From: Candidatus Woesearchaeota archaeon CG10_big_fil_rev_8_21_14_0_10_45_16
Lineage (GTDB): Archaea > Nanobdellota > Nanobdellia > Woesearchaeales > GW2011-AR9
Assembly (NCBI GenBank): GCA_002762785.1
Contig: PCXY01000004.1
Location: 124,001 to 188,000 of the forward strand
Length of the DNA: 64,000 nt
Direction: 5' to 3'
A program made the translations under genes and the position numbers. Each line of letters starts with the position of its first letter. The stretch's first letter is position 1. The notes beneath the pieces were generated by a model. The model made no database searches. It saw only the letters and a list, made by a program, of their open reading frames with translations, and was not told the DNA's origin. Of this stretch, positions 43,301-51,677 are shown piece by piece.

Positions 43301-45133
43301 ATGGTCGATACGCATAAGGTGTGGTTGATTGTAGGGATAGTTGTCGCTGTTCTCGCAGTTCTATTGTTGGCATTAGCTCCTCGTCTTACTGGTCCGGTGG
43401 CTGGGCAGGCGATAGATTTGGGTGGAGAAAATCTGCACTTTCGACAGTTGCAGGCTTTAGGAGATCGAGCATCACAGATCCAATGTCCGCGTTATGGCTC
43501 TTCTGCATTGATGTTCCGAAGTCCACGTTACGATGTGGGTGGTATAGAGTTAACGTCGCTGGGTAATCTTGAGCAGGAACAGATCAGGGGCTCCGTCTGT
43601 TATGGTCGGTTGGCCGATGTTTATGATACTCCCGACCTGTTCCATAAGAATGCTGCTTACCAAAACGCAGAGTATTACTGTGACGGTATGTATAAAGGGA
43701 TACCTTTTATCAGGATCAATAGGCCAGACTCACCGTTCTTATATCAGTTGGTGTCTTATAACGGGAAGGGGGTAGAGAAAAATGGTGTCCAGCCTGATGT
43801 GGTGCGGTTTGGTCTTCCCGCGGAGGTTTGTCCCGCAACTTCTTCATCTCCTGCTTTCTATAAGACTAAAGAGATTACTGAACCAAATGGTGCTCGTAGG
43901 AGTGTGCCGGTACCGGCTGCTGAAGCTGGTTTCTTTACTCTTGTAGGTCTTGTTGATTGTATCGATGAGGGTGTTGCTTCCGGCTTGTTTGATCAAGGTT
44001 TCTATCCTGCAGATGCTAACTTGCAATGTGGTGTGGAAGCTATTGCTCTCCAGGACGAAGATGCTCTCGGAATTTCTACTTTCTGTCAGTTACGAAACGT
44101 AAGGACCAATATCCCTCCTGCGGATTCTTCTGACGTTGGTGTAGGTTATGCTCGGAAACATCTCCCTGCGGCTACATTTGTTGAAGCAAGAACTCTCTGC
44201 ACTGATGCGGTCTATGATTCTTTATTGGTAGAATATTGCGAGGCAAATCCAGATGATGAAGTTGTGATCTATTCTGAAGTTGTAGCCTATGGTGCAGATG
44301 GTCAGTCAAGCAACGGCGGTCCTCTCGGCGGCGTTAAGGAATATTTCTGTTCTGATTTAGTAGAGGCTTGTCCCGCTGGTGTCACTAACTATCTTATCGA
44401 CGGAATTTACAATGATTGCGTCAATGGTGAATGGAAAAGACGATACTTACAGTCTTGTGAAGAATCTTCACAGTGTTATCCTGGTGCAGTCTGTGATGGC
44501 GGTCAGTGTCGCAGTCCTGTCGGAGGGATGTGCGGATACAAAGGCCAATTATGTGTTACAGGATTGGTCTGCGATGATAAAGGACGCTGCGCAGTTGCTG
44601 AAGAGGCAGCTCCGGTAGATGAAGTTGCCCTCGTGAACCTGAACCTTTGTGGCAATGGGGCTATTGATGAAGGAGAAGCTTGCGACGATGGCAATAAAGT
44701 AGCCAGTGACCTATGTTCCAAAGAGTGCCAATTGACCTTCTGCGGTGACGGTATATTGCAATCGCCAAATGGCCGGGGCTTAGTTGAACAATGTGAAGGC
44801 GGTCTTCTCTGCAATGCGCAATGCAAAAAAGATAATGATCGCGATGGTATCGGTAATGATGAAGATAATTGTCCTGCGGCTAATCCGGATCAGGCAGATA
44901 GTGACGGTGACGGTGTCGGTGATGTCTGCGACAACTGTCCTGCTGTCTCTAACGCAGATCAGGCCGATGCGGATGAAGACGAGATTGGAGATGTCTGCGA
45001 AGCTGCTCCAGCCGGTCTCTGTGTTGATACGGAAACTCTTTTACAGCACATCTCTCAATGGAGAAATAGTGCACTAGATACTGCTGGTCTTCTCACGTCG
45101 ATACAAAAATGGCGTACACAAGAAGGTTGTTGA
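43301..45133 (+). CDS. Cys-rich surface protein with DUF4215-like and thrombospondin-3 repeats and C-terminal WRT module
   Basis: 610 residues. N-terminal membrane segment ([20 protein letters not shown]) then [13 protein letters not shown] long Cys-containing middle part of unknown fold follows. From about 445: a DUF4215-like repeat ([17 protein letters not shown]...), then two Ca-binding thrombospondin type 3 repeats ([41 protein letters not shown]). Residues 574-610 are the ISQWRN...IQKWRT module between two cysteines. It is likely an extracellular, disulfide- and calcium-stabilised surface protein. Confidence 0.78.
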   Translation: MVDTHKVWLIVGIVVAVLAVLLLALAPRLTGPVAGQAIDLGGENLHFRQLQALGDRASQIQCPRYGSSALMFRSPRYDVGGIELTSLGNLEQEQIRGSVCYGRLADVYDTPDLFHKNAAYQNAEYYCDGMYKGIPFIRINRPDSPFLYQLVSYNGKGVEKNGVQPDVVRFGLPAEVCPATSSSPAFYKTKEITEPNGARRSVPVPAAEAGFFTLVGLVDCIDEGVASGLFDQGFYPADANLQCGVEAIALQDEDALGISTFCQLRNVRTNIPPADSSDVGVGYARKHLPAATFVEARTLCTDAVYDSLLVEYCEANPDDEVVIYSEVVAYGADGQSSNGGPLGGVKEYFCSDLVEACPAGVTNYLIDGIYNDCVNGEWKRRYLQSCEESSQCYPGAVCDGGQCRSPVGGMCGYKGQLCVTGLVCDDKGRCAVAEEAAPVDEVALVNLNLCGNGAIDEGEACDDGNKVASDLCSKECQLTFCGDGILQSPNGRGLVEQCEGGLLCNAQCKKDNDRDGIGNDEDNCPAANPDQADSDGDGVGDVCDNCPAVSNADQADADEDEIGDVCEAAPAGLCVDTETLLQHISQWRNSALDTAGLLTSIQKWRTQEGC

Positions 45134-45141
45134 CAGCAAAC

Positions 45142-45149
45142 TATATAAA
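45142..45149 (+). promoter_or_regulatory. TATA box of the 495-residue surface protein operon
   Basis: TATATAAA within CAGCAAACTATATAAAG, about 40-47 bases before the chosen ATG at 45189. Same arrangement as the two preceding surface genes. Confidence 0.55.
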
Positions 45150-45188
45150 GAGTAAAAAAGTACTTAACTAAAAAAAGATGTGATGTTC

Positions 45189-46676
45189 ATGGCTGCAAAA
45201 AAGAGGTCTTCAAAAAAACCGGCTCGTAAATCTGCAAAGAGGGTTCCGGTTTCAGTTCCACAACAGATGTCTGTTGCCAAAAGAAATTCTTCAAAATTAT
45301 GGCTTACTTTAGGTATCATTGTCGCCCTTGTCGGTGTATTGATGCTGATATTCGCTCCGCGATTGTCAGAGACGGTTGCTGGACAGGCTTTGAAAGCTCC
45401 AGCAGATTTAGGCGATCAGTTGAAGATACCGGCAACTTGTGAACAGGCCGCGACCCAGCTGCAATGTGCTAGGGTTGCAGGATGTGAGTGGATCTTTTTG
45501 GGAGAATTCTGCCACCCGGTTGGCGCTGATGCTGAGAGGGAATTATCAGAACGTTCTACTATCCAAGAGATCTGTGATAGTCTTCTGGTTAATGATTGCA
45601 GTACTTGGTCTGAAGTGTGCGCTGTTGACCAAAGACAGCTACCTTTAGACTGTGAACCCAGATCTAACCTTGACGGCAGTTGGCGTCTTGATCAGTTGGA
45701 ACATGGCATCCGAAGATATGATTCCGGTTCTTTAAGTTTAGTCCCTAACCGTTATGGCGGCGTACAAGATAACGCTGAGATTGGTGTGACTTGCCCTGAT
45801 CGTCGTCTCGACGTTGGATTTGGTCCGATGTTCGTATGCGAAGTTACCGTCGATGGAGACACCTTCCAGAATGTTAACGTTGGCAGTGGTGTTGCAGTCC
45901 ATGATCAGTCCTCTTACAATGGTTATGTCATGTATTCTCAGGTTTCTTTAAGCCAGAGATTCAGCCTATCACCAGTACGAAAACAACAGGGCGAAAATCT
46001 TGTTGCGGTATGTTTTAGAAATGGTCAGTGGTATTATGACAATGATAGGGGATGTAATGTTCCTTTCGATCCACTATCTAATGATTTTATCCTTGCTAAA
46101 TTTTCCATAAAAGACGGTCAGATTGTGTCTCTCAGTGACTTTAGAGTGGGAGCTGGGGCTCCTGTTGCAGGAGATGTTGTTATCCCTTCAGAACAGCCGG
46201 GAGTCATAGGCGAACTTGTCTTGCCGGAAGATTCTGAACCAGCTGACTCCATCAGTCTGTTGTTAAATCCGGGACAATCCGGTCAATTTGCTTATAATGA
46301 TGTTACCTATTCGTTTAAATTAGTATATGCGGGACCGCGTGAGATAGGATACGAGATGTATCAAAGTGCCGAGCTGGTTGCGCGGTCTGGTTATCAGAGC
46401 GTAGGAGCTGCGCAGAATCAGAACATTGATGGACAAGCTGGCAGTGATATCGCTGTTCAGGTTATTAGTTCGCTTTCGGGCGAACGGGCTACAGTGAAGT
46501 TAGTCTCAGTTGGCGGTGGCTCACTAAGAGTCCTAGCAGATGCCGAACCAGCTTCCCAATGTGTCAGGACTAATGATTTGCTTGCAGCCATCTCACAATG
46601 GCGTAATGACGACGTAACTACTAATAATCTACTTAATTTGATTCAACGCTGGAGAACTGAGGAGGGATGTAATTAA
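45189..46676 (+). CDS. Surface protein with basic N-tail, GQA motif and C-terminal WRT module
   Basis: 495 residues from the ATG at 45189 (in-frame ATG at 45183 is an alternative). A Lys/Arg-rich cytoplasmic tail (1-36) precedes one membrane helix (LWLTLGIIVALVGVLMLIF) and APRLSETVAGQA (57-67). The middle region has several cysteines and beta-rich stretches (GVTCPDRRLDVGFGPMFVCE; INTKV-like strands near 350-440) with no recognised family. Residues 458-495 are the third copy of the Cys-bracketed ISQWRN...IQRWRT module. It is followed two bases later by the next surface gene. Confidence 0.75.
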   Translation: MAAKKRSSKKPARKSAKRVPVSVPQQMSVAKRNSSKLWLTLGIIVALVGVLMLIFAPRLSETVAGQALKAPADLGDQLKIPATCEQAATQLQCARVAGCEWIFLGEFCHPVGADAERELSERSTIQEICDSLLVNDCSTWSEVCAVDQRQLPLDCEPRSNLDGSWRLDQLEHGIRRYDSGSLSLVPNRYGGVQDNAEIGVTCPDRRLDVGFGPMFVCEVTVDGDTFQNVNVGSGVAVHDQSSYNGYVMYSQVSLSQRFSLSPVRKQQGENLVAVCFRNGQWYYDNDRGCNVPFDPLSNDFILAKFSIKDGQIVSLSDFRVGAGAPVAGDVVIPSEQPGVIGELVLPEDSEPADSISLLLNPGQSGQFAYNDVTYSFKLVYAGPREIGYEMYQSAELVARSGYQSVGAAQNQNIDGQAGSDIAVQVISSLSGERATVKLVSVGGGSLRVLADAEPASQCVRTNDLLAAISQWRNDDVTTNNLLNLIQRWRTEEGCN

Positions 46677-46677
46677 A

Positions 46678-47712
46678 ATGAAACATACTAAACTATTTAC
46701 ACTTTTGATGATTGTAGCCTTATTGGTGCCGATGGCCATGGCTGGATCTGTCACTAGATCATTCAGCAGCAATACGGTTGCTCCTGGCGGAGAAGTGACT
46801 GTCACGTTGAATGTGAATCTTGATCCGGGCGATAACGTTGTTACAATCGAAGAAGAAAGATTTCCTGTCGGTTGGACAGTGGTTGAGAGTAGTTTGCAGG
46901 AAAAACCGAATAGTGCCAATGCTTTCAGAGATGTCTTCTTTCAGAATGTTCAAAATACTTATACTTACACGCTTCGCGCTCCTGGTAGTGCAGGACAAGG
47001 AACTTTCGTAGGGACATATGTACTTGCTGCTGGTAATCAGATTACTGGGCAAGGGCCTATAGGTGGTTCTTCTCAAGTTACTGTCCAGGCGGCTGCTCCG
47101 GTCCCTACAGATACAGATGGTGATGGTATTCCAGATTCTAGCGATAACTGTCGTAGTATATCGAATGCAGGCCAGACCAATACTGACGGGGATCCATTCG
47201 GTGATGCTTGTGATGAGGATGATGATAATGATAATATCTGTGACCCAGGTGTCGCTTCACCCCGGGTAAGTCCTTGTAAAGTGGTGCCTGGTGGAGACAA
47301 CTGTCCTCTTATGAGTAATGGTGATCAATCTGATGCTGATGTTGATGGTATCGGTGATGTTTGTGATCCTTTTGTTGATAATCTGAACGATCAAGAACTG
47401 GCTGTGTGCGACATTAACAATCTTAATCTTTGTAGTACAGACCGAGATTGTTTTAAAGCAACCGGTAAATGGGTGCCGGATACGAACAAATGTGAAGCAA
47501 GATGTCCTGCGGGTTACGAAGACTCAAATAATGATGATGTTTGTACTGTTATAATCGGTGATCAACAATGCGATAACGGCCAAGACATGGTTGCAGGGCA
47601 ATGCAGCTCAGTATTGCAACAAATCAAAGTTGTTCTTGATAACAATGGATTAAATATACCTCAGAAACTAACCGGTATCGCAAGTATTCTTGGCGACTAC
47701 TTCAGACGATGA
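46678..47712 (+). CDS. Secreted protein with beta-sandwich, thrombospondin-3 repeats and GKWVP Cys module
   Basis: 344 residues. A classical signal peptide (LFTLLMIVALLVPMAMA) is followed by a beta-sandwich (about 22-140; VAPGGEVTVTLNVNLDPGD), thrombospondin type 3 calcium repeats (DGDGIPDSSDNCRSISNAGQ and a second) and a Cys module NLCSTDRDCFKATGKWVPDTNKCEARCPAG that resembles residues 880-920 of the 969-residue protein. It lacks the WRT module. GGAGGGATG supplies the ribosome-binding site; it is in an operon with its neighbours on both sides (ATGA overlap at 47709). Confidence 0.75.
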   Translation: MKHTKLFTLLMIVALLVPMAMAGSVTRSFSSNTVAPGGEVTVTLNVNLDPGDNVVTIEEERFPVGWTVVESSLQEKPNSANAFRDVFFQNVQNTYTYTLRAPGSAGQGTFVGTYVLAAGNQITGQGPIGGSSQVTVQAAAPVPTDTDGDGIPDSSDNCRSISNAGQTNTDGDPFGDACDEDDDNDNICDPGVASPRVSPCKVVPGGDNCPLMSNGDQSDADVDGIGDVCDPFVDNLNDQELAVCDINNLNLCSTDRDCFKATGKWVPDTNKCEARCPAGYEDSNNDDVCTVIIGDQQCDNGQDMVAGQCSSVLQQIKVVLDNNGLNIPQKLTGIASILGDYFRR

Positions 47713-49169
47713 AACCTAAAAGAAAGACGGCAGTAAGAAAAGTGCGCAGAGTGAGAGCTCCCCAGAAAAGAGTCATGTCTATCGATGGGGAGATTAACAA
47801 GCCTCTGCTGATCACCATCATCGCAGTCGTGGCTATCGCTGCTCTTTCTTTATTGCTGGTTTTCTCAGATCAACTTGCCGGAAGAGCTTTCTATACTGGA
47901 ACTGCTGGCAGCGCCGGTATCGTCGCACCTGCTCAAAATCCACAACCTAACACTCCTTTCGACCTGACGGTGAGGGCTAACCTTCGGGAACCGGCCACGG
48001 CAGTCGTCTTTGAATTAAGTTTTCCTGAACAGTTATCTTGTCAGTCAGTCGAGTCTCTTATCTTTAGTGGTTCTACTAGCCTTGTCTATAGTACTGCAGA
48101 GTGCGATAACGTGAATCATAAGGTTCATTTTGATTATACTACTATCGATCCGGCTGAGAAATTAGAAGCAGGCGAAGTTTCTGTTGCTACTATAACTTTC
48201 GTTGCTGATGCGGAAGGAAGTTACGATCTTGCTTTCCCTGATTTCACGATCCCTTCCTTTGTCGATCTCGGCAACCTCGTCAGCTCTGAAGCTGCGACGG
48301 TGGAAGTAGCTGTTCCAGAATCTCTTCAGCCTCTCTGCGGCAACGCCGTCATTGAAGGTGATGAGGATTGTGACGCAGGCGACCAGAACGGTGTCCTTGG
48401 CGACTGTCCTCCTGGTTCTATCTGTAATTATTGTACGGCTGATTGCCAAGAAGTCACTGTCGAGCCAGGTTTATGCGGCAACAGTGTCCTTGATGCAGGA
48501 GAAACCTGTGATGATGGTAACTCGGCAGCCACTGATGGTTGTTCAGCTGTCTGTCAGGTTGAAGAAGGTTACGCTTGTGAGCAAGGTTCAACTGGTGTCA
48601 GCACCTGTGTTTTAGCAGCTCCTGAGCAATGCGTCTCTGATGCAGCGTGCGGTGGACAGGAAGCAACGTTCTGTATCCCTCCTCCTCAATACACGACCAG
48701 TGTCGTCTGTGTAGAGCAGGAACCCGGTTGTTTCAGAGCGACCCAAACGGTCTGCCCTTCCGGCTGTGATGCTGCAACTGGTCAATGTCAGGCAGCAGTC
48801 GTCTCACCTTTGGATATCGAAGTTTTATCTAACGGTGTCGAAGTACAGGGAACCGATGAAGATCCGGTCAAGCGAGGCACGACCTATACCATCAAAGTCA
48901 CTCTTCGTCCTGAAGCTGCTGTTCCAGATCATATCATCCTGGCTCAGGTAAGTTATGGTGGAGAACCGTTGACGTTCTTCAGCGATAGGAAATCATCCCT
49001 GGCAGCAGGCGGCAATGAAGTGGTTGAGTTCGTCCACAACGTTCCTGCTGATGCTGAAGGCAGGATGACTGTACAGGCGTTTGTCTGGAACAAGGTCCTT
49101 AGCGAAGGTGTTACCGACTGGGCTGATATCGAAGCTCCTTTAGAGGTTAACTATGCGCTGGGCAATTAG
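47709..49169 (+). CDS. Membrane-anchored protein with cohesin-like domain and DUF4215-like repeats
   Basis: 486 residues. A basic cytoplasmic tail (1-30), a membrane helix (LLITIIAVVAIAALSLLLVF) and LAGRA (56-60) open the protein. Residues about 70-202 have the strand order and hallmark phrases of cohesin/CBM-like sandwiches (FDLTVRANLREPATAVVFELSF; AGEVSVATITFVADAEGSYDL). Two DUF4215-like Cys repeats follow (CGNAVIEGDEDCDAG, CGNSVLDAGETCDDGN), more Cys-rich sequence and a C-terminal CARDB-like domain. It may be a scaffold that binds the WRT-module proteins encoded upstream; this is inference. Confidence 0.7.
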   Translation: MKPKRKTAVRKVRRVRAPQKRVMSIDGEINKPLLITIIAVVAIAALSLLLVFSDQLAGRAFYTGTAGSAGIVAPAQNPQPNTPFDLTVRANLREPATAVVFELSFPEQLSCQSVESLIFSGSTSLVYSTAECDNVNHKVHFDYTTIDPAEKLEAGEVSVATITFVADAEGSYDLAFPDFTIPSFVDLGNLVSSEAATVEVAVPESLQPLCGNAVIEGDEDCDAGDQNGVLGDCPPGSICNYCTADCQEVTVEPGLCGNSVLDAGETCDDGNSAATDGCSAVCQVEEGYACEQGSTGVSTCVLAAPEQCVSDAACGGQEATFCIPPPQYTTSVVCVEQEPGCFRATQTVCPSGCDAATGQCQAAVVSPLDIEVLSNGVEVQGTDEDPVKRGTTYTIKVTLRPEAAVPDHIILAQVSYGGEPLTFFSDRKSSLAAGGNEVVEFVHNVPADAEGRMTVQAFVWNKVLSEGVTDWADIEAPLEVNYALGN

Positions 49170-50139
49170 TTTTTTTTTAGTACTTTTTTTGCTGCCAGCA
49201 GTCCTTGCTGATACTACTATCTCTGTAACGCAGTCTGACGGTCTCATCTACGTCAGCGGCACTTGTGTCGCTCCCCGAGTGGATGTTGCTCTGCAAGCTG
49301 GTCTTGGTGTGACGACCGTCTGGGTCGATCAAGTAGCAGCCGATGAAAACGGCGATTACTCTTCTTCATTCGTACCGCCGCAAGAAGGCAGTTATACGGT
49401 CTTTGCTGCCTGCGCCGGTGATTCTGCTGCCAGCCAGACTTTCTGTATCGGTGACGGCTGTCCAGCAGACGAAGTGCCTCCTCAAGATACTGGTACTGGT
49501 AGTAATCGTAGAAGTGGCGGCGGTGGTTCCATCCAACCTGGTTATTCTCAAACCCAATGTAACGACCGCGTCGATAATGATAGAGATGGCCTTACTGATT
49601 TTCCTAAAGATCCGCAGTGTGAATCCAGCCGCGATAATTCTGAAGCTCTCTGCGCTGAGAGTTGGATCTGCACCGAATGGTCTGACTGTCAAGGCGGATT
49701 GCAATATCGCAGTTGTGATGACGTAAACGTTTGCGAGACTATTTTTGTCAAGCCGATCGAACAGCGATCCTGCGGTGCTGCTGATCTCGGTCCGCGTCCA
49801 GGTCAAGTCCGTGGTCCTTACCAGCCTCCGGTCGGACCAGAAGAGCAAAGCCCTTTCACCAATTTTTGGAATAACTATAAATGGTGGTTGTTGGGTATCC
49901 TTGGCCTACTGTTGCTGGCGATCATCATCGTCCTGATCCTGGTCCATGCCAAGAAGAAGCACGTCGTCTATAATTACGATGAGCTGAAAGAGTGGATCCA
50001 GAAAGAACAGGCCATGGGAACTTCTAAAGATGATATCAAAGAGATTTTGGCTGATGAGACTGGCTGGGATGAACAGGAGATCGAGAAAGCCTTTTCCGAG
50101 CTGAATCCGGCTAGCCCTGCTGCCACTCCTTTGGCTTAG
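49153..50139 (+). CDS. Surface protein with thrombospondin-1-like motif, membrane helix and cytoplasmic UBA-like tail
   Basis: 328 residues; overlaps the previous gene by 17 bases in another frame. A signal peptide (MRWAISFFLVLFLLPAVLA) precedes an Ig-like domain (20-100), a Gly-rich linker, DGLTDFPKDPQCESSRDNSE, and a TSP1-like WICTEWSDCQGGLQYRSC. A strong helix (WWLLGILGLLLLAIIIVLILV, about 245-265) leads to a cytoplasmic tail with a UBA/CUE-like pattern (DELKEWIQKEQAMGTSKDDIKEILADETGWDEQEIEKAF). It could link the outer assembly to cytoplasmic partners. Confidence 0.75.
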   Translation: MRWAISFFLVLFLLPAVLADTTISVTQSDGLIYVSGTCVAPRVDVALQAGLGVTTVWVDQVAADENGDYSSSFVPPQEGSYTVFAACAGDSAASQTFCIGDGCPADEVPPQDTGTGSNRRSGGGGSIQPGYSQTQCNDRVDNDRDGLTDFPKDPQCESSRDNSEALCAESWICTEWSDCQGGLQYRSCDDVNVCETIFVKPIEQRSCGAADLGPRPGQVRGPYQPPVGPEEQSPFTNFWNNYKWWLLGILGLLLLAIIIVLILVHAKKKHVVYNYDELKEWIQKEQAMGTSKDDIKEILADETGWDEQEIEKAFSELNPASPAATPLA

Positions 50140-50214
50140 ATCTTAGGTAAACCCACTAGCCCCTACGATTTTCAAAAAATGTTTTATCTCTTCAATAACT
50201 TTTTTCTTTTCCCT

Positions 50215-50559
50215 TCACCTCACCACCAGCTTATTACCGACGACTTCCTTCTTTCCCTGATATTCTTCTACTGTGCCTTCCACCGTCACGTGGTCTCCCA
50301 GGTTGATGAAGATATCTTCCTTGGGAAAGAAGATAATATCCATGGTCTCGGTCTTCAGCCCTTCGACGGTGAGAAACACGACCTTATCTTTCTTAGTAAG
50401 CTTCGTCACCATGCCGGCGATCTTGACTTCTTCATCGAGAGGTACGTCCTCCAGTGATTGGATCCGTTCCAACTCTACTTCATTCAAATATATGAGCAGG
50501 AACAGCAAACCACTGATCAATATTGTTACAGCTATCTTCTGGAGAGACCCTTCTTCCAT
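50215..50559 (-). CDS. Membrane-anchored OB-fold protein
   Basis: 114 residues. One N-terminal membrane helix (IAVTILISGLLFLLIYL) followed by an OB-fold of the tRNA-anticodon-like type (EVKIAGMVTKLTKKDKVVFLTVEGL...GDHVTVEGTVEEYQGKKEVVGNKLVVR). It may bind nucleic acid or act as a small envelope protein, as in bacterial OB-fold membrane proteins. It converges on the surface cluster and has no partners on its strand. Confidence 0.75.
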   Translation of the reverse strand: MEEGSLQKIAVTILISGLLFLLIYLNEVELERIQSLEDVPLDEEVKIAGMVTKLTKKDKVVFLTVEGLKTETMDIIFFPKEDIFINLGDHVTVEGTVEEYQGKKEVVGNKLVVR

Positions 50560-50615
50560 CTGTCTATTTAATCCGCAAAGGTTTATATAGTTTCCACTCC
50601 TGAAGCTATATATAT

Positions 50616-50798
50616 ATGTCCCAAGAGAAATTATTACAATTACGTGAACAGCTCTCTCTGATGGAGAGGCGTCTGAAACCGCTGGAATGGGATCTTGGCC
50701 GGAATCAGATAAATGAATTCAAGAAGCGAAAATTGGAGCAGCTGAGAGTAGAGATGAAGACTCTCAGCCAGGAATTGCATGATCTTGAGAGCCAATAA
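50616..50798 (+). CDS. Small coiled-coil protein
   Basis: 60 residues, one heptad-rich helix (LLQLREQLSLMERRLKPLEWDL...LRVEMKTLSQELHDLESQ). TTTATATAG lies about 30 bases before the ATG, matching the leaderless promoter pattern, which supports expression. No family is recognised; similar short coiled coils are common and hard to classify. Confidence 0.5.
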   Translation: MSQEKLLQLREQLSLMERRLKPLEWDLGRNQINEFKKRKLEQLRVEMKTLSQELHDLESQ

Positions 50799-50950
50799 GA
50801 AGTGTTTGTAACAATATCCAGCTTATTCTAGCTTTAGCTGCTCTGTGGTAATATGGGGAACTTAACAATATCGGGTCTTGTATTCCATTACTTGCAGCGA
50901 CTAATCAATAGTGTGTGTTTACCTGAGCAGAACCTTTCCCTCCGAATGAT

Positions 50951-50960
50951 TTTTAAATAA
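50951..50960 (+). promoter_or_regulatory. TATA box of rps6e
   Basis: TTTTAAATAA, 83-92 bases before the ATG at 51043, predicting an unusually long leader of about 65 bases. The spacer from 50799 to this point has no supported gene. Confidence 0.5.
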
Positions 50961-51042
50961 ACAAAGAAATCTACGTTAAAAACAGCTGAGACCGCCTTAT
51001 TGGCGTGGATTGCTAAATCCTTTAGTCTTGGGGGGCAAAAAA

Positions 51043-51450
51043 ATGGAATATAAATTAGTTATCGGAACCAAAGACGGCAAGAGTTACCAGCACGTTATCA
51101 AAGACGAGCAGGCAGATGCTTTACACAACCATCATCTTAACGAGACCATTTCCGGCGATGCGTTAGGTTTTTCTGGCTACGAATTCTTGATAACCGGCGG
51201 TTCAGACAAATCTGGTTTTCCGATGCGGAAAGGTATTCAGGAACCACGAAAACGTATCCTTATCGGTAAGAGTGTAGGCTTCAACGGTAAAAACCGTAAC
51301 AAGGCTAAACAGAAAGGCCTGGTCAAGAGGCGCACCGTCTGCGGAGAACGTATCTCAAAGATCATCCGCCAGGTCAATCTTAAAGTCCTGAAAGAAGGTC
51401 CGCAGCCGCTTGGCGGCGAAGCCCAGCCGGAAGCGAAAGCTGAAGGATAA
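51043..51450 (+). CDS. rps6e: 30S ribosomal protein S6e
   Basis: 135 residues from the ATG at 51043 behind a G-rich GGGGGGC. The conserved blocks EYKLVIGTKDGKSYQ, GYEFLITGGSDKSGFPMRKG and RRTVCGERISKIIRQVNLKV define S6e, a component of the archaeal/eukaryotic small subunit. It has a short acidic, Ala/Pro-rich C-terminal tail. The long predicted leader may carry translational control. Confidence 0.95.
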   Translation: MEYKLVIGTKDGKSYQHVIKDEQADALHNHHLNETISGDALGFSGYEFLITGGSDKSGFPMRKGIQEPRKRILIGKSVGFNGKNRNKAKQKGLVKRRTVCGERISKIIRQVNLKVLKEGPQPLGGEAQPEAKAEG

Positions 51451-51520
51451 GTTTTGGTCACCAGACGATACCTGCTAAACGATACCTTTTTATACTCTTT
51501 TTATTTTTCTTAACCCTACG

Positions 51521-51676
51521 ATGGATGTAAAAAATGAGGTTAATGTTTTTTTTGCCTTCCTGAACAGCAAGCTGCAACAATTTCCAAAGCTTACTCGTGG
51601 AGAGCAGGTCTCATTTATTTCTATCGGTCTTGGAACTATTTTTATAATGGTGGGGTTATTTTTGTTTATACTATAA
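51521..51676 (+). CDS. Small tail-anchored membrane protein, SecE/Sec61-gamma-like
   Basis: 51 residues. An amphipathic N-terminal helix (EVNVFFAFLNSKLQQFP) leads through KLTRGEQ into one C-terminal membrane helix (FISIGLGTIFIMVGLFLFIL). This layout, with a PxLTRxE turn before the helix, is that of archaeal SecE, the small subunit that clamps SecY. A TATA-like TTTATAC lies about 30 bases upstream and the stop is one base from the next ATG, so it is a real coupled gene. NusG, the usual SecE neighbour in archaea, is not here, so the identity is tentative. Confidence 0.55.
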   Translation: MDVKNEVNVFFAFLNSKLQQFPKLTRGEQVSFISIGLGTIFIMVGLFLFIL

Positions 51677-51677
51677 A

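Noticed and set aside
44850-47390. DSDGDGVGD-type repeats as a CRISPR or simple DNA repeat array
   Set aside because: They are in-frame thrombospondin type 3 calcium-binding repeats; the DNA is diverged and there are no spacers.
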